From: Sphingomonas sp. H160509
GTDB lineage: Bacteria; Pseudomonadota; Alphaproteobacteria; Sphingomonadales; Sphingomonadaceae
DNA length: 64,000 bases
Assembly: GCF_024124765.2 (NCBI RefSeq)
Contig: NZ_JAMXSR020000002.1
Coordinates: 1,201,001 to 1,265,000, forward strand
Reading direction: 5' to 3'
Shown here: positions 1 to 6,923 of the stretch, one piece after another
Layout: each line of letters begins with the position of its first letter
How positions within the stretch are numbered: position 1 is the first letter of the stretch
Notes under the pieces: model-generated
The model's input: the letters and a program-made list of their open reading frames with translations, nothing else
What the model was told of the DNA's origin: nothing
The model's database searches: none
Position numbers and translations under genes: made by a program

Positions 1-206
1 CGCCATCGATTCCCGGCGCGAGCAAGCCGGCAGGGCGCTGGCTCTTCGCCGTCGCCGAACTCCGCGCTTGGGTCACTCGAACAACGAAGAGGCCTTCATG
101 CCGAAAAACATATACATCCGCGCGGGCATCTACTGGGCGCGCTTCAAGGTCGGGGGCGTCGAATACCGCGAAAGCCTACGAACGCGTTCTGAGCGGGTCG
201 CGGTGA
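1..206 (+). CDS. C-terminal part of a probable excisionase/AlpA-like helix-turn-helix protein (5' end outside window)
   Basis: Frame 3 is open from the window edge to a TGA at 204-206. The visible residues include IPGASKPAGRWLFAVAELRAW, the usual end of small winged-helix DNA-binding domains of the MerR/AlpA excisionase type (pattern P-G-x-K-x-G-R-x-W-L-F-x-x-x-L-x-x-W). It sits directly before a tyrosine integrase, the normal place for a recombination directionality factor. The last ~30 codons overlap the integrase start, and that tail looks non-conserved, so the true end may be earlier or the frame may be altered. The family assignment is inferred from a short fragment. Confidence 0.4.
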   Translation, partial: PSIPGASKPAGRWLFAVAELRAWVTRTTKRPSCRKTYTSARASTGRASRSGASNTAKAYERVLSGSR

Positions 207-1174
207 AGAGGTGTGCACTCTTGCGCGAGCAGGTCGAAGACGAGTCAGTCTTCGGCGTTGCAGGCCCCGTTAGTTGGGCAGACGCAGTGGTGAGCTGGAG
301 CGAGCGCATATCCACAGCAGTCGGCGCGCAGACCTATACCCGCTATCTTTGTAGCTTGCGCCAGGTCCGCGGCCATTTCGACCAGCTGTCCGTGCAGCAG
401 ATCTCTGCGGAGGTTCTGAAGGACTTGATCAAGGCCCGCCGTCGCGCCGGGGTGAAGAATGCCACGATCCGTCGCGATCTTACGGCGGTCTCAAGTGTCC
501 TCGACAATGCAGCGGACGAGGGGTGGATCGCTGACAATCCTGCAGTTGGTCTGAATCGACGCCGCATTGTGCCGGAGCGCACCGAGCGTATCGTCCTGCC
601 TCAAGAGGCTTCGATCGCGATGGTCTTTCCTCGCCTCGTCCCTCGCGTAAGGGATCTGTGCGAATTCACGCGCGAGACTGGCCTGCGTCTAGATGAAGTA
701 ACCGGTCTGGGTCACGCGGCGATCGACCGCAAAGAGCGCACGATCACCGTCGAGAAGGGCAAGGGCGACAAGCTACGCGTCGTTCCACTGACGAAGGCTG
801 CGGAAGCGATCATTGATCGGCAGCCGCGATATATCGGCAAGCCCTGGGTGTTCTGGAAGGACAAGGGGCAGCGCCTGATGGACGTGTCTTCGCGGCTCGG
901 CGATCTGACGCGCCGGGTGGCACAGAAAGCGGCACGCGAGGGACTGGAGTTTCATCGCTTCAGCCACCACGACTTTCGTCACCTGTTCGCCGTCGAATAC
1001 CTGCGTTCTGGACGTGGCTCGATCTACGACCTGCAAGGCGAATTGGGGCACAGCACGATTACTGTCACCGAGCGCTATCTGGCGTTCCTGACGCCCGACC
1101 AGGTGAAGAGCGCAAAATCGACGACGGCACAACGCGGGGCACACTCCCCACGGTTCGAGGCCGCGATCGCCTAA
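98..1174 (+). CDS. Tyrosine-type site-specific integrase
   Basis: Phage/island integrase of about 358 residues. It should catalyse integration and excision at the tRNA-derived repeat 60 bases downstream. The N-terminal part has the SAM-like core-binding domain, and the C-terminal catalytic domain shows the expected residues: Arg in ETGLRLDEV, Lys in VEKGKGDKLR, H-x-x-R in HHDFRHLF, and His then Tyr in GELGHSTITVTERYLAF. A TTG at 68 would add ten residues, but ATG 98 is preferred because GAAGAGG lies five bases upstream. The gene reads toward the attachment repeat, as in many tRNA-targeting elements. It appears intact. Whether it belongs to the element on the left (mostly outside the window) or serves the 1277-10613 island cannot be decided here. 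Confidence 0.93.
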   Translation: MPKNIYIRAGIYWARFKVGGVEYRESLRTRSERVAVKRCALLREQVEDESVFGVAGPVSWADAVVSWSERISTAVGAQTYTRYLCSLRQVRGHFDQLSVQQISAEVLKDLIKARRRAGVKNATIRRDLTAVSSVLDNAADEGWIADNPAVGLNRRRIVPERTERIVLPQEASIAMVFPRLVPRVRDLCEFTRETGLRLDEVTGLGHAAIDRKERTITVEKGKGDKLRVVPLTKAAEAIIDRQPRYIGKPWVFWKDKGQRLMDVSSRLGDLTRRVAQKAAREGLEFHRFSHHDFRHLFAVEYLRSGRGSIYDLQGELGHSTITVTERYLAFLTPDQVKSAKSTTAQRGAHSPRFEAAIA

Positions 1175-1233
1175 TGAAACTGCGCGTTTCTGCCCTTTTT
1201 GCACCGCTTCCCAAGATGCCACGCCACGTCTTC

Positions 1234-1276
1234 CCTAAACCGTAGGCCGCGTGTTCAAATCTCGCCGGGGGCACCA
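1234..1276 (+). repeat. Attachment site copy 1: 43-bp tRNA 3'-end repeat
   Basis: This 43-base segment is identical to 10571-10613. It runs from an anticodon-loop-like CCTAA plus the stem ACCGT, through a T-loop TTCAAAT, to an acceptor strand CGGGGGC-A-CCA. No 5' half of a tRNA (GCCCCCG and D arm) lies upstream, so it is not a functional tRNA gene. The loop TTCCTAA before ACCGT at the second copy suggests tRNA-Arg(CCT). Repeats running from anticodon loop to CCA are typical att cores of tyrosine integrases. Confidence 0.8.
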
Positions 1277-1333
1277 TAAGTCATTGATTTTCTTAGTTTT
1301 TATTCCGCGACCCGGAAAACACTTTATCGTGCC

Positions 1334-1363
1334 GGGGTACACCTGGGGTACGTTTCGGGGTAC
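1334..1363. repeat. Three GGGGTAC repeats, possible integrase arm sites
   Basis: GGGGTAC occurs at 1334-1340, 1345-1351 and 1357-1363, spaced 11 and 12 bases, about one helical turn. The same heptamer occurs twice with 11-base spacing just inside the other end of the island (10424-10441). Short repeats on one DNA face near both attachment sites are characteristic of arm-type binding sites for tyrosine integrases; that role is inferred. Confidence 0.5.
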
Positions 1364-1499
1364 ATTTTCCCTAACACACTGAACGAATGGGGTTTGGGAA
1401 CATTTCAGCGAAGACGACTGCGCAGTCAAAAATTGACGGTGCGGCGTAAATCCATTGAACTCGGCCACTTTTCGATAGGAAGCGTGTTCGCGTACCCTT

Positions 1500-1606
1500 G
1501 GCCAACGGCTGAGATAACCGTAGGCCATCAGCACCGATCTGAACACTATAAAGAAGCTGATGGGCCAACGGTTCATAAAACCGTAGGCCGCGTATTCAAA
1601 TCTCGC
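1500..1606. repeat. Duplicated 27-nt hairpins and a decayed third attachment site
   Basis: Two related 27-base units, 1500-1526 and 1563-1589, share the arms GGCCAACGG and CCGTAGGCC around a variable centre and could form an imperfect hairpin. The second runs on into a degenerate copy of the tRNA-end repeat (TTCAAATCTCGC near 1593-1604) that lacks the acceptor end. I read this as the scar of an earlier insertion at the same tRNA target. The surrounding 1277-1677 shows no convincing gene. Confidence 0.5.
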
Positions 1607-1677
1607 TGAAACGCGCAGGCGCACGTCATCCCGCTTGGTCCGTGGGGGCGCGACGTATTTAAGCAGGCCACGGGAGT

Positions 1678-2025
1678 ATGGTAGACACCAGACGGCGGCG
1701 GCGGACTGGTAGATCCGCGCAACTGGTATCGGGTCCGAGATCGCGTCCATGCCCGGATGGAAGGATTGCAGGGCGTCCAATAGATCGCTGGGGGTTCCAC
1801 GACCTACGGCGCACGCTCCAATCCGATACCGTTCGGCTTTGCATCACATTCGAAGTGGCGGAAGCCATGCTCAACCACGCGCGCCAAAGGTTGGAACGGC
1901 GCTACGATGTGGGCGACCTATTAGGCTTCACGCGCGATGGCTTTGCCCGACGGGAAGCGTATGTCACCGCTATCGCGCGCCAAGAAAGCTTAATCGATCC
2001 TAAGGTGCCGGTCGTTGCGGTTTAG
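1678..2025 (+). pseudogene. C-terminal remnant of a tyrosine integrase
   Basis: The reading frame contains WGFHDLRRT, the H-x-x-R catalytic box of P4-type integrases, followed by a stretch resembling VAEAMLNHARQRLERRYD, where these integrases normally have the conserved L-N-H and the downstream tyrosine region. No N-terminal or core-binding domain is present upstream and the ORF starts in non-conserved sequence. It lies just after the decayed attachment repeat, so it is probably a dead relic of an older element. Low sequence quality or a base error could also contribute. Confidence 0.6.
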
Positions 2026-2043
2026 GCCAACTACATCGCTTAG

Positions 2044-2200
2044 GGGAAACTCAGCGGGGCCATACGGGTACAGTCGGCAAATGATTGGGTCAACGAACTT
2101 AGGGAAGCTACCTACCGAGCCGATGGTGCCACGAGCCTAACAGCCATAGCCGCCCACCTCAACGCTCAGGGCATCACAACCAGCCAAGGGGGACAATGGC
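2044..2200 (+). pseudogene. C-terminal remnant of a serine recombinase/resolvase, cut by an insertion sequence
   Basis: Frame 1 encodes a segment with GATSLTAIAAHLNAQGI and then TSQGGQW. These motifs are the usual C-terminal DNA-binding end of resolvase/invertase proteins (T-x-L-x-x-I-A-x-x-L-N-x-x-G-I-x-T-x-x-G-x-x-W). The N-terminal catalytic domain is missing. The frame is interrupted at 2200 by the IS3-family element, whose target duplication TGGC falls in the GQW codons. Non-functional. Confidence 0.6.
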
Positions 2201-2259
2201 TGACCTGCTCCCCAGAATTCATGCCATTGGTAAGTTAGCTCGTCAGATGGAGACGAGTG

Positions 2260-2523
2260 ATGCGGCGAGGCCGATTTACCGAGGATCAGATCATTGGCGT
2301 GCTGCGCGAGCATGAGGTTGGCGTGAAGACCGCCGAGCTGTGCCGGAAGCATGGAATCAGTGACGCGACGTTCTACAACTGGAAGGCGAAGTACGGCGGG
2401 ATGACCGTGTCGGAGGCGGCGCGGTTGCGAGCGCTCGAGGACGAGAACCGCCGGCTGAAGAAGCTGCTGGCGGAGTCGATGCTCGACGTGTCGGCGCTGA
2501 AGGATCTGCTGGGAAAAAACTGA
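2260..2523 (+). CDS. IS3-family transposase OrfA
   Basis: An 87-residue protein with a helix-turn-helix domain ([16 protein letters not shown], then [20 protein letters not shown]) and a C-terminal leucine-zipper-like segment [17 protein letters not shown]. It binds the IS ends and, by frameshifting, forms the N-terminus of the OrfAB transposase. The heptamer AAAAAAC at 2514-2520, immediately before the stop, is a suitable -1 slippery site. A GTG at 2257 is an alternative start one codon earlier. Confidence 0.9.
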   Translation: MRRGRFTEDQIIGVLREHEVGVKTAELCRKHGISDATFYNWKAKYGGMTVSEAARLRALEDENRRLKKLLAESMLDVSALKDLLGKN

Positions 2524-2549
2524 CCCGGTCTGGAGATCGCTACGCTGCG

Positions 2550-3380
2550 GTGGAGAAGCTGATGGCCGACCACAGCTTCTCCGAGCGTCGCGCCTGCAGG
2601 CTGATCGGGGTCAACCGGTCGGCGTGGCAATATGAGCCGCTTCGCGGGAAGGACGATGCTGTCCGCGAGCGGATGCGCGAGATCGCGAACGAACGTCGTC
2701 GCTTCGGCTATCGACGGCTGGCGATCCTGCTCAAGCGAGAGGGCAAGGGCATGAACCTGAAGAAGGTGTATCGGCTGTATCGCGAGGAGCGACTGACGGT
2801 GCGCAAACGTGGCGGTCGCAAGCGCGCGCTGGGCACGCGGGCGCCGATGGCGATCCCGCAAGAACCCAACCAGCGCTGGTCGCTCGACTTCGTATCGGAC
2901 TCGTTGGCCTGCGGCCGGCGGTTCCGCATGCTCAACGTCATCGACGACTACAGCCGGGAATGCCTGGGATGCATCGTCGACACCTCGCTGTCGGGTCGGC
3001 GGGTCGTTCGCGAGCTGAGCGCCATCGCCGAGCGTCGCGGGCTGCCGTGCATGGTGGTCAGCGACAACGGCACCGAGCTGACCAGTCATGCCGTCCTCGC
3101 CTGGTGTCAGGACACCGGGGTCGAGTGGCACTACATCGCCCCGGGGAAGCCGCAGCAGAATGGCTTTGTGGAATCGTTCAATGGTCGCTTGCGCGACGAG
3201 TGTCTGAACGAACACCTGTTCCCCTCGCTGGCTGCGGCGAGACGGATCATCGAGGCATGGCGGACGGACTACAACACCGTGCGTCCGCACAGCAGTCTTG
3301 GCGGGATGGCTCCCGCCGAGTTTACGAACCGCCCCCGCCAGGGGCATATGGAAACCGAAGCTAAGTTATCAGCGGCCTGA
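2550..3380 (+). CDS. IS3-family transposase OrfB (DDE catalytic domain)
   Basis: About 276 residues with an N-terminal HTH_21 region ([17 protein letters not shown]) and an rve integrase core. The catalytic triad is visible: first Asp in WSLDFVSD, second Asp in VVSDNGTEL, Glu in [19 protein letters not shown]. It probably functions as the OrfAB fusion made by -1 frameshifting at 2514-2520, because the frame is open upstream of ATG 2550 to that point. Full length, with no visible damage. Confidence 0.92.
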   Translation: MEKLMADHSFSERRACRLIGVNRSAWQYEPLRGKDDAVRERMREIANERRRFGYRRLAILLKREGKGMNLKKVYRLYREERLTVRKRGGRKRALGTRAPMAIPQEPNQRWSLDFVSDSLACGRRFRMLNVIDDYSRECLGCIVDTSLSGRRVVRELSAIAERRGLPCMVVSDNGTELTSHAVLAWCQDTGVEWHYIAPGKPQQNGFVESFNGRLRDECLNEHLFPSLAAARRIIEAWRTDYNTVRPHSSLGGMAPAEFTNRPRQGHMETEAKLSAA

Positions 3381-3401
3381 AAACGGGGAGCAGGTCATGG
3401 C

Positions 3402-3661
3402 ACCCTCAGTACGTCGAGCTGATCGACCGTCGCATCCACAGCATCACGGTCTAGGGGTATTTCAGCATCTTCAAGCGCGGCATAAAGGGCGTTTATCAGC
3501 ATTGCGGCGAGCAGCACCTGCATCGCTACTTAGCCGTATATGAGTTCCGCTATAATTACCGCATCGCGAACGGCGTTGACGATAAGGCGCGCACGGTCGA
3601 AGGTCTGAAAGGTATCATCGGCAAGCGACTGACCTATAAGGGGCCTGACGTCGCGATTTAA
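3402..3661 (+). pseudogene. 3' remnant of an IS1595/ISXO2-type transposase with an in-frame stop
   Basis: From 3455 the frame reads GYFSIFKRGIKGVYQHCGEQHL and continues through YEFRYNYRIANG to KGIIGKRLTYKG before TAA 3659-3661. That is the conserved C-terminal end of ISXO2-like DDE transposases. A TAG at 3452-3454 stands where the family has the catalytic Glu (V-E-G-Y-F-S-I-F-K). The same frame upstream (DRRIHSITV) looks like the preceding H-x-N-x-V-E motif region. The N-terminal two thirds are absent, so this is a dead fragment. Confidence 0.75.
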
Positions 3662-3685
3662 GTAGGAACGCTGTGTTGTTGCCCC

Positions 3686-4573
3686 CTAAAGGCCTGACAG
3701 GGCCTCGCAGGTTTGCGCGATGAACTCGCGGGGTGATCGATAGCGCAAAGCGCGGTGCGGATGCACCTCGTTATAGTGGGCGAACCAGCCAGGCAGTTGG
3801 TCAATGACGCTTTGCGCATTTGGCCTGGGGTTCACACGGACATAATCGCGCTTGAGGGTGCGAACGAACGCCTCAGCCATGCCATTCGATTGAGGGCTGC
3901 TGACCGGGGTCGTGCGCGGTATCAGCCCAATGCCCCGGGCGAACGCACGTGTGTTGCGAGCGGTGTAGCAGCTGCCGTTATCGGTGAGCCACTCGATCGG
4001 TTCGGGCACGCGGTTCACCTGGCCGTAGCGATGCTCGACCGTGGCGACCATCAGGTCCTGGACGTCCTCGGCGGTGATGCCGCCCGTCGTCGCCACGTGT
4101 CCCATGGCTTCACGGTCGCAGCAGTCGAGCGCGAATGCGACACGCACCTTCTCGCCATTGTCGCAGGTGATCTCCAACCCGTCGGAACACCAGCGGGTGT
4201 TGCGGAGGTCGACGGCGACCCGGCCGTCGTGACGACGTTCCTCACGGCGTTCGCCACCTCGCTGTAGGAGCAGCCCGTGCACCTTCATGACGCGGTAGAC
4301 GCGTTTCGGATTGGGCGCTTCGCGCCCGGTCTTCTCGGCCTTCCGGCGCAGCAGAGCATGAACGCGGCGATAGCCATAGGTTGGCAGATCGGCGACGAGC
4401 GCGCGGATGTCGTGGACCAGCTCAGCATCCGGCAGTGGTGGTCGTCCGCGTGGCCGGGGCGCTGGGCGATGGCGCATTGCGGACAGGTGTGGGCGAGCAA
4501 TGCCGACCGCCTCGGCGACCGCGCTCACCGTCCATCCCGTGGCAACGAGGTCGAGCGCAACAGCAGTTTTTTT
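3686..4573 (-). CDS. IS2-type transposase OrfB (catalytic part, expressed by frameshift)
   Basis: The recognisable protein begins near the A7 run (4567-4573) as RPKKTAVALDLVATGW and runs to the stop at 3686. It has a second helix-turn-helix region (VSAVAEAVGIARPHLSAM), an HTH_21 segment LPTYGYRRVHALLRRK and an rve domain. Acidic residues are D in WCSDGLEI, D in WLTDNGSCY and E in NGMAEAFVRTLKRDYV. The frame is open further upstream to 4858, but that part is only a shadow of orfA. Production as OrfAB by -1 slippage on A7 is expected for this family. Confidence 0.88.
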   Translation of the reverse strand, partial: KKTAVALDLVATGWTVSAVAEAVGIARPHLSAMRHRPAPRPRGRPPLPDAELVHDIRALVADLPTYGYRRVHALLRRKAEKTGREAPNPKRVYRVMKVHGLLLQRGGERREERRHDGRVAVDLRNTRWCSDGLEITCDNGEKVRVAFALDCCDREAMGHVATTGGITAEDVQDLMVATVEHRYGQVNRVPEPIEWLTDNGSCYTARNTRAFARGIGLIPRTTPVSSPQSNGMAEAFVRTLKRDYVRVNPRPNAQSVIDQLPGWFAHYNEVHPHRALRYRSPREFIAQTCEALSGL

Positions 4574-4935
4574 GGGCCTGCGGCCCGGGACACGGCCTCG
4601 CGGAGTAGCTCGTTCTCCATGGCCTTCTTGCCGAGCAGCCGGTGTAGTTCGCGCACCTGCGCCTCGAGCGCACGGTACTCGGACGCCGGCACCACTTCCT
4701 CGCCAGCTGCTGCGGCGGTCAGCGCACCCTGGGCCATCAGGCGCCGCCAGGTGAAGATCTGATTGCCGCCGATGCCGTGCCGGCGGGCGACGAGCGACAC
4801 GCTCATCCCCGGTAGATACGTCTCCTCGACGATCCGGACCTTTTCCTCCGGTGTCCACCGCCTCCGGCGCTGAACACCGGAGAGAACCTCGCCATCGTTG
4901 TAACGCCTGGTCGTACCGTCAGTCATATGCCTCAC
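4525..4935 (-). CDS. IS2-type transposase OrfA (DNA-binding, InsC-like)
   Basis: A 136-residue protein. The start of the conserved region, RRRRWTPEEKVRIVEETYLP, followed by GMSVSLVARRHGIGGNQIFTWR, is the IS2/IS66 orfA helix-turn-helix. The coiled-coil segment ASEYRALEAQVRELHRLLGK then KAMENELLREAV matches IS2 InsC closely in pattern. The slippery A7 lies just before its end, and the tail after it is probably not conserved. It binds the IS ends and supplies the N-terminus of OrfAB. Confidence 0.9.
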   Translation of the reverse strand: MRHMTDGTTRRYNDGEVLSGVQRRRRWTPEEKVRIVEETYLPGMSVSLVARRHGIGGNQIFTWRRLMAQGALTAAAAGEEVVPASEYRALEAQVRELHRLLGKKAMENELLREAVSRAAGPKKLLLRSTSLPRDGR

Positions 4936-4978
4936 TCTTATCTAAGAGCGGGGCCCTGTCAGGTCATTTAGGGGGCCA

Positions 4979-5178
4979 CCTCACGCTGTCTGACCGACCA
5001 CGAGTTCGCGCGCTACGTCAATGACGTGCTTCGTACTCCGAAGGTCATTACCGATTCCATCAGCTGAATTGATAAAAACAACCCCGACTACGTCACATGC
5101 CGGTTGCCGGTTTTTTCACCCGAAAAACCACATTTCCGGCTGCGCCTCGACCTGCTCGTTCACGTTCGCAAACTGCCG
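4979..5178 (+). other. Stretch without a recognisable gene
   Basis: A short open frame 4981-5067 (ends V-I-T-D-S-I-S-stop) looks like the cut-off C-terminus of a gene destroyed by the IS2-like element; its family is not recognisable. The rest to 5178 has no identifiable coding or structural feature. Confidence 0.35.
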
Positions 5179-5452
5179 ATGAAATCGACGTTTACCTTGA
5201 TATTTGGGGAAAGAATTTTCTCTCTGGACGTGAACCCTGGGTTGACTCATACCAACCGCGTAAACGGCAAAAGAGAGGTCATTCGAGGGACGCATTGGAC
5301 CCGATGGCCGTGCCATACAGCGGAGCGTGACAAGCGCGAGTTAGGGCATCAACAATGGTTCAATCACTTCCTCTTAGAGGCGAATATCTCGTTCCGAGGC
5401 AGGTATGACCATCCGCCATATCTCCCTGAGCAGATTGGGCTAGGGGGTATGA
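5179..5452 (+). CDS. Uncharacterised ~90-residue protein, first gene of a coupled cargo run
   Basis: Starts MKSTFTLIFGERIFSLDVNP and contains conserved-looking blocks GTHWTRWPC, LGHQQWFNHFLLEA and GRYDHPPYLPEQ. I do not recognise the family. As printed, the frame runs straight into the next gene. However, if the G5 run at 5443-5447 is one base too long (the common error in this window), it ends ...EQIGLGV at TGA 5450-5452, overlapping the next ATG as ATGA. The restored span is 273 bases, an exact codon multiple. No strong ribosome site precedes ATG 5179; an upstream TTG at 5104 is possible. Confidence 0.5.
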
Positions 5453-6213
5453 TCGTTTCTCTTTCCGAGCGATTCTTGAAGGCCGCGATTTGCGAGCAGA
5501 CCGAGGTCATAGCCACTTCGCAAGGCTATGAGGTGACGCTGCCGCAAGTTTACGCCAGCGGTAACGTGGTGGCCGTCACCGTAGCTGCGGAAGCTGGCGG
5601 CTTCGTGGTTCACGACAACTCGTATGCTGCGATGCTCCTAGAGCGTAGCGGCACCGTAAGGGCTGCATCTTTGACGCGTGAGGTTGCGGCAGGAGTAGAG
5701 GCGTATGGCTGCGAGGTTGTGAACATGCGTGTGGTGCGGCGCTGCTCCACACTCGATGAAGTGGCTATTTCCCTAACATTGGTGGGCTGCGCTTCGCGCC
5801 TTATTGCTGATCAGGCGTTGGCGGTAGATCGTGCACCCCTGTTCGACTTCAAGGCAAAGCTGCTGGGCAAAGTGACGGGCCTTATTGGTGCCGACCGGAT
5901 TGAACCTAACCGCGATGTTACTGGCCACTTAGGCAGCCGTTATAAAATTGCGTTTGCCGTACTAAGTCAATCAAACGGTCGCCCAATTGCCTTCGTAGAA
6001 CCTATTGCCGACCCATCGGCTTTGCCGAGAAAGTTCAAGGAGTTTTACGACATAAGCTTGAACGAGAGCTATGCAGGGATTGAGCGTGTCGCTGTATTAG
6101 ACGACAGCAAGACATTCCCACCCGGCGACGCACTTCTTATGCAGGAGGTCGGCTCTTTGGTGCGATTCTCAGATGCAGCAAATATGGTTTCACAGTGGGC
6201 GACAGTCCAATGA
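5449..6213 (+). CDS. DUF1828/DUF1829-like protein of unknown function
   Basis: 254 residues. The N-terminal half (FLKAAICEQTEV..., with GGFVVHDNSYAAMLLERSG) resembles DUF1828, whose members share a T-P-x-x-Y/hydrophobic core and a D-x-G-x-x-x-x-x-L pattern. The C-terminal half (residues ~130-250, including ERVAVLDDSKTF and a final W near the end) resembles DUF1829. Both are domains of unknown function common in mobile and defence-rich regions. Base composition is less GC-rich than in the flanking core genome, agreeing with transfer. ATG 5449 overlaps the upstream stop, and its own stop overlaps the next ATG at 6210. The family call is by pattern memory only. Confidence 0.5.
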   Translation: MIVSLSERFLKAAICEQTEVIATSQGYEVTLPQVYASGNVVAVTVAAEAGGFVVHDNSYAAMLLERSGTVRAASLTREVAAGVEAYGCEVVNMRVVRRCSTLDEVAISLTLVGCASRLIADQALAVDRAPLFDFKAKLLGKVTGLIGADRIEPNRDVTGHLGSRYKIAFAVLSQSNGRPIAFVEPIADPSALPRKFKEFYDISLNESYAGIERVAVLDDSKTFPPGDALLMQEVGSLVRFSDAANMVSQWATVQ

Positions 6214-6348
6214 ACACAACCCCTCGTTCCCAGCTAGACAAGTTCAAGGAAGCCGCGCGCGATCTTGGAAACCGACGACGACCCCGAGCGCTTCAAGGAT
6301 AGGCTAGGGAAGCTGGTGAAGTATAAACCGGTGGAGAAGCCGGAGTGA
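6210..6348 (+). CDS. Small acidic/basic protein (45 residues after removing one extra base)
   Basis: Starts with ATG overlapping the previous TGA. Read as printed, the frame stops early after a nonsense tail. Removing one G at 6267-6268 gives ...KFKEAARDLETDDDPERFKD then RLGKLVKYKPVEKPE, ending at TGA 6346-6348, a 138-base codon multiple that overlaps the next GTG. The restored peptide has a clean mix of charged residues and resembles small companion proteins seen in alphaproteobacterial prophage-like regions. Function unknown. The frameshift is probably a sequence error. Confidence 0.55.
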
Positions 6349-6686
6349 TCGGGCTCGCGCTGGCGTTTGCGTTGCAGGTGAGCGTTCAGCCGAAGCCTTG
6401 GATGGCCTACGGTCCCGGTGTCCAATCCTGCGGTCACTGGACACAGGTGCGTCGCGACGGCGGCATCGATAACGCGACAATGCAGACTTGGCTGGCCGGG
6501 TTTATCTCCGGACAGAACGCCGTGCTGTCGGCAACCAATTCCATAACGAATATTCTTGAGGGCTCCGACATTCCCGGCGCCAACGCGTGGGTTGATAATT
6601 ACTGCGCTGCCCACCCGCTCGCTCCGTTGTCCGAAGCGGCGCTGAAACTATCAGTTGTCCTGTTTCAGCGCCGAGCTGCTCGTTAG
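6345..6686 (+). CDS. Small exported protein, Rap1a/Tai-like architecture
   Basis: 113 residues starting at GTG 6345 (GTGA overlap with the upstream stop). A short hydrophobic N-terminus MIGLALAFALQVSVQ suggests export. The body has a Cys near residue 28 in VQSCGHWTQVR, an aromatic block MQTWLAGFISGQNAV and a second Cys in WVDNYCAAHPL. The C-G-x-W ... W-x-x-G-F-x-S-G ... W-x-x-x-Y-C-x-x-x-P layout occurs in a broad family of small secreted proteobacterial proteins, including Rap1a-type immunity-like proteins. The specific role is unknown; both cysteines could form a disulfide. Confidence 0.6.
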   Translation: MIGLALAFALQVSVQPKPWMAYGPGVQSCGHWTQVRRDGGIDNATMQTWLAGFISGQNAVLSATNSITNILEGSDIPGANAWVDNYCAAHPLAPLSEAALKLSVVLFQRRAAR

Positions 6687-6710
6687 GTTTGTAAAGTACA
6701 TAATCGCCAT

Positions 6711-6923
6711 ATGTTTACCAGCAAATCGCGCGGCCCCTACAATCGACGAGCACGCGGCCCAAGCGTATCGAACGACACCCTTTTCGCCATAATCACGGCG
6801 ACCGTCATCACAGGTTTGTTTGCGTTAGTGGGCTTTTTGGTCGACACCCTACTCGTGACCAAGCTCAGGCTTCACACCCCTGATCTATTCGAAAGCCGAC
6901 CTCGAAGCCGTGCCTGCCGCTGA
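6711..6923 (+). CDS. Possible 70-residue single-span membrane protein
   Basis: A basic N-terminus is followed by a hydrophobic segment TLFAIITATVITGLFALVGF (about residues 23-42) and a short tail whose last residues overlap the next gene. The transmembrane segment is the only interpretable feature. No good ribosome site is visible, and the tail S-R-P-R-S-R-A-C-R looks non-conserved. It could be spurious or frame-damaged. Confidence 0.3.
   Translation: MFTSKSRGPYNRRARGPSVSNDTLFAIITATVITGLFALVGFLVDTLLVTKLRLHTPDLFESRPRSRACR

Larger units (their letters stand above)
2201..3397 (+). mobile_element. Complete IS3-family insertion sequence, IS407-like group (1197 bp)
   Basis: The ends are inverted: TGACCTGCTCCCC at 2201-2213 matches the reverse complement of 3385-3397. 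The sequence is flanked by a 4-base direct repeat TGGC (2197-2200 and 3398-3401), the duplication length typical of the IS407 group. Two overlapping-phase ORFs (orfA, orfB) fill it. It separates a resolvase remnant from an IS1595-type transposase remnant. Structure appears complete and possibly active. Confidence 0.9.
3679..4978 (-). mobile_element. IS3-family insertion sequence, IS2-like group (about 1300 bp)
   Basis: The terminal inverted repeats are imperfect: the left end reads TTGCCCCCTAAAGG then CCTGACAGGGCC, and the right end in reverse complement reads TGGCCCCCTAAATGA then CCTGACAGGGCC. Two reading frames, orfA and orfB, lie on the minus strand and overlap through a run of seven A. 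The proteins resemble IS2 InsC/InsD in layout and in wording of motifs. No clear target duplication is visible, so a neighbouring deletion or rearrangement after insertion is likely. Confidence 0.85.

Noticed and set aside
1222..1276. A functional tRNA gene at the attachment repeat
   Set aside because: Only the anticodon-loop-to-CCA half is present; there is no matching 5' acceptor strand or D arm upstream, and the T stem contains a mismatch.
1065..1800. Minus-strand frames around the tRNA-like repeats (with R-D-L-N-T-R-P-T-V and A-R-F-E-H-A-A-Y-G strings), also near 10572-10802
   Set aside because: These strings are well-known translations of tRNA genes and their antisense, not proteins.
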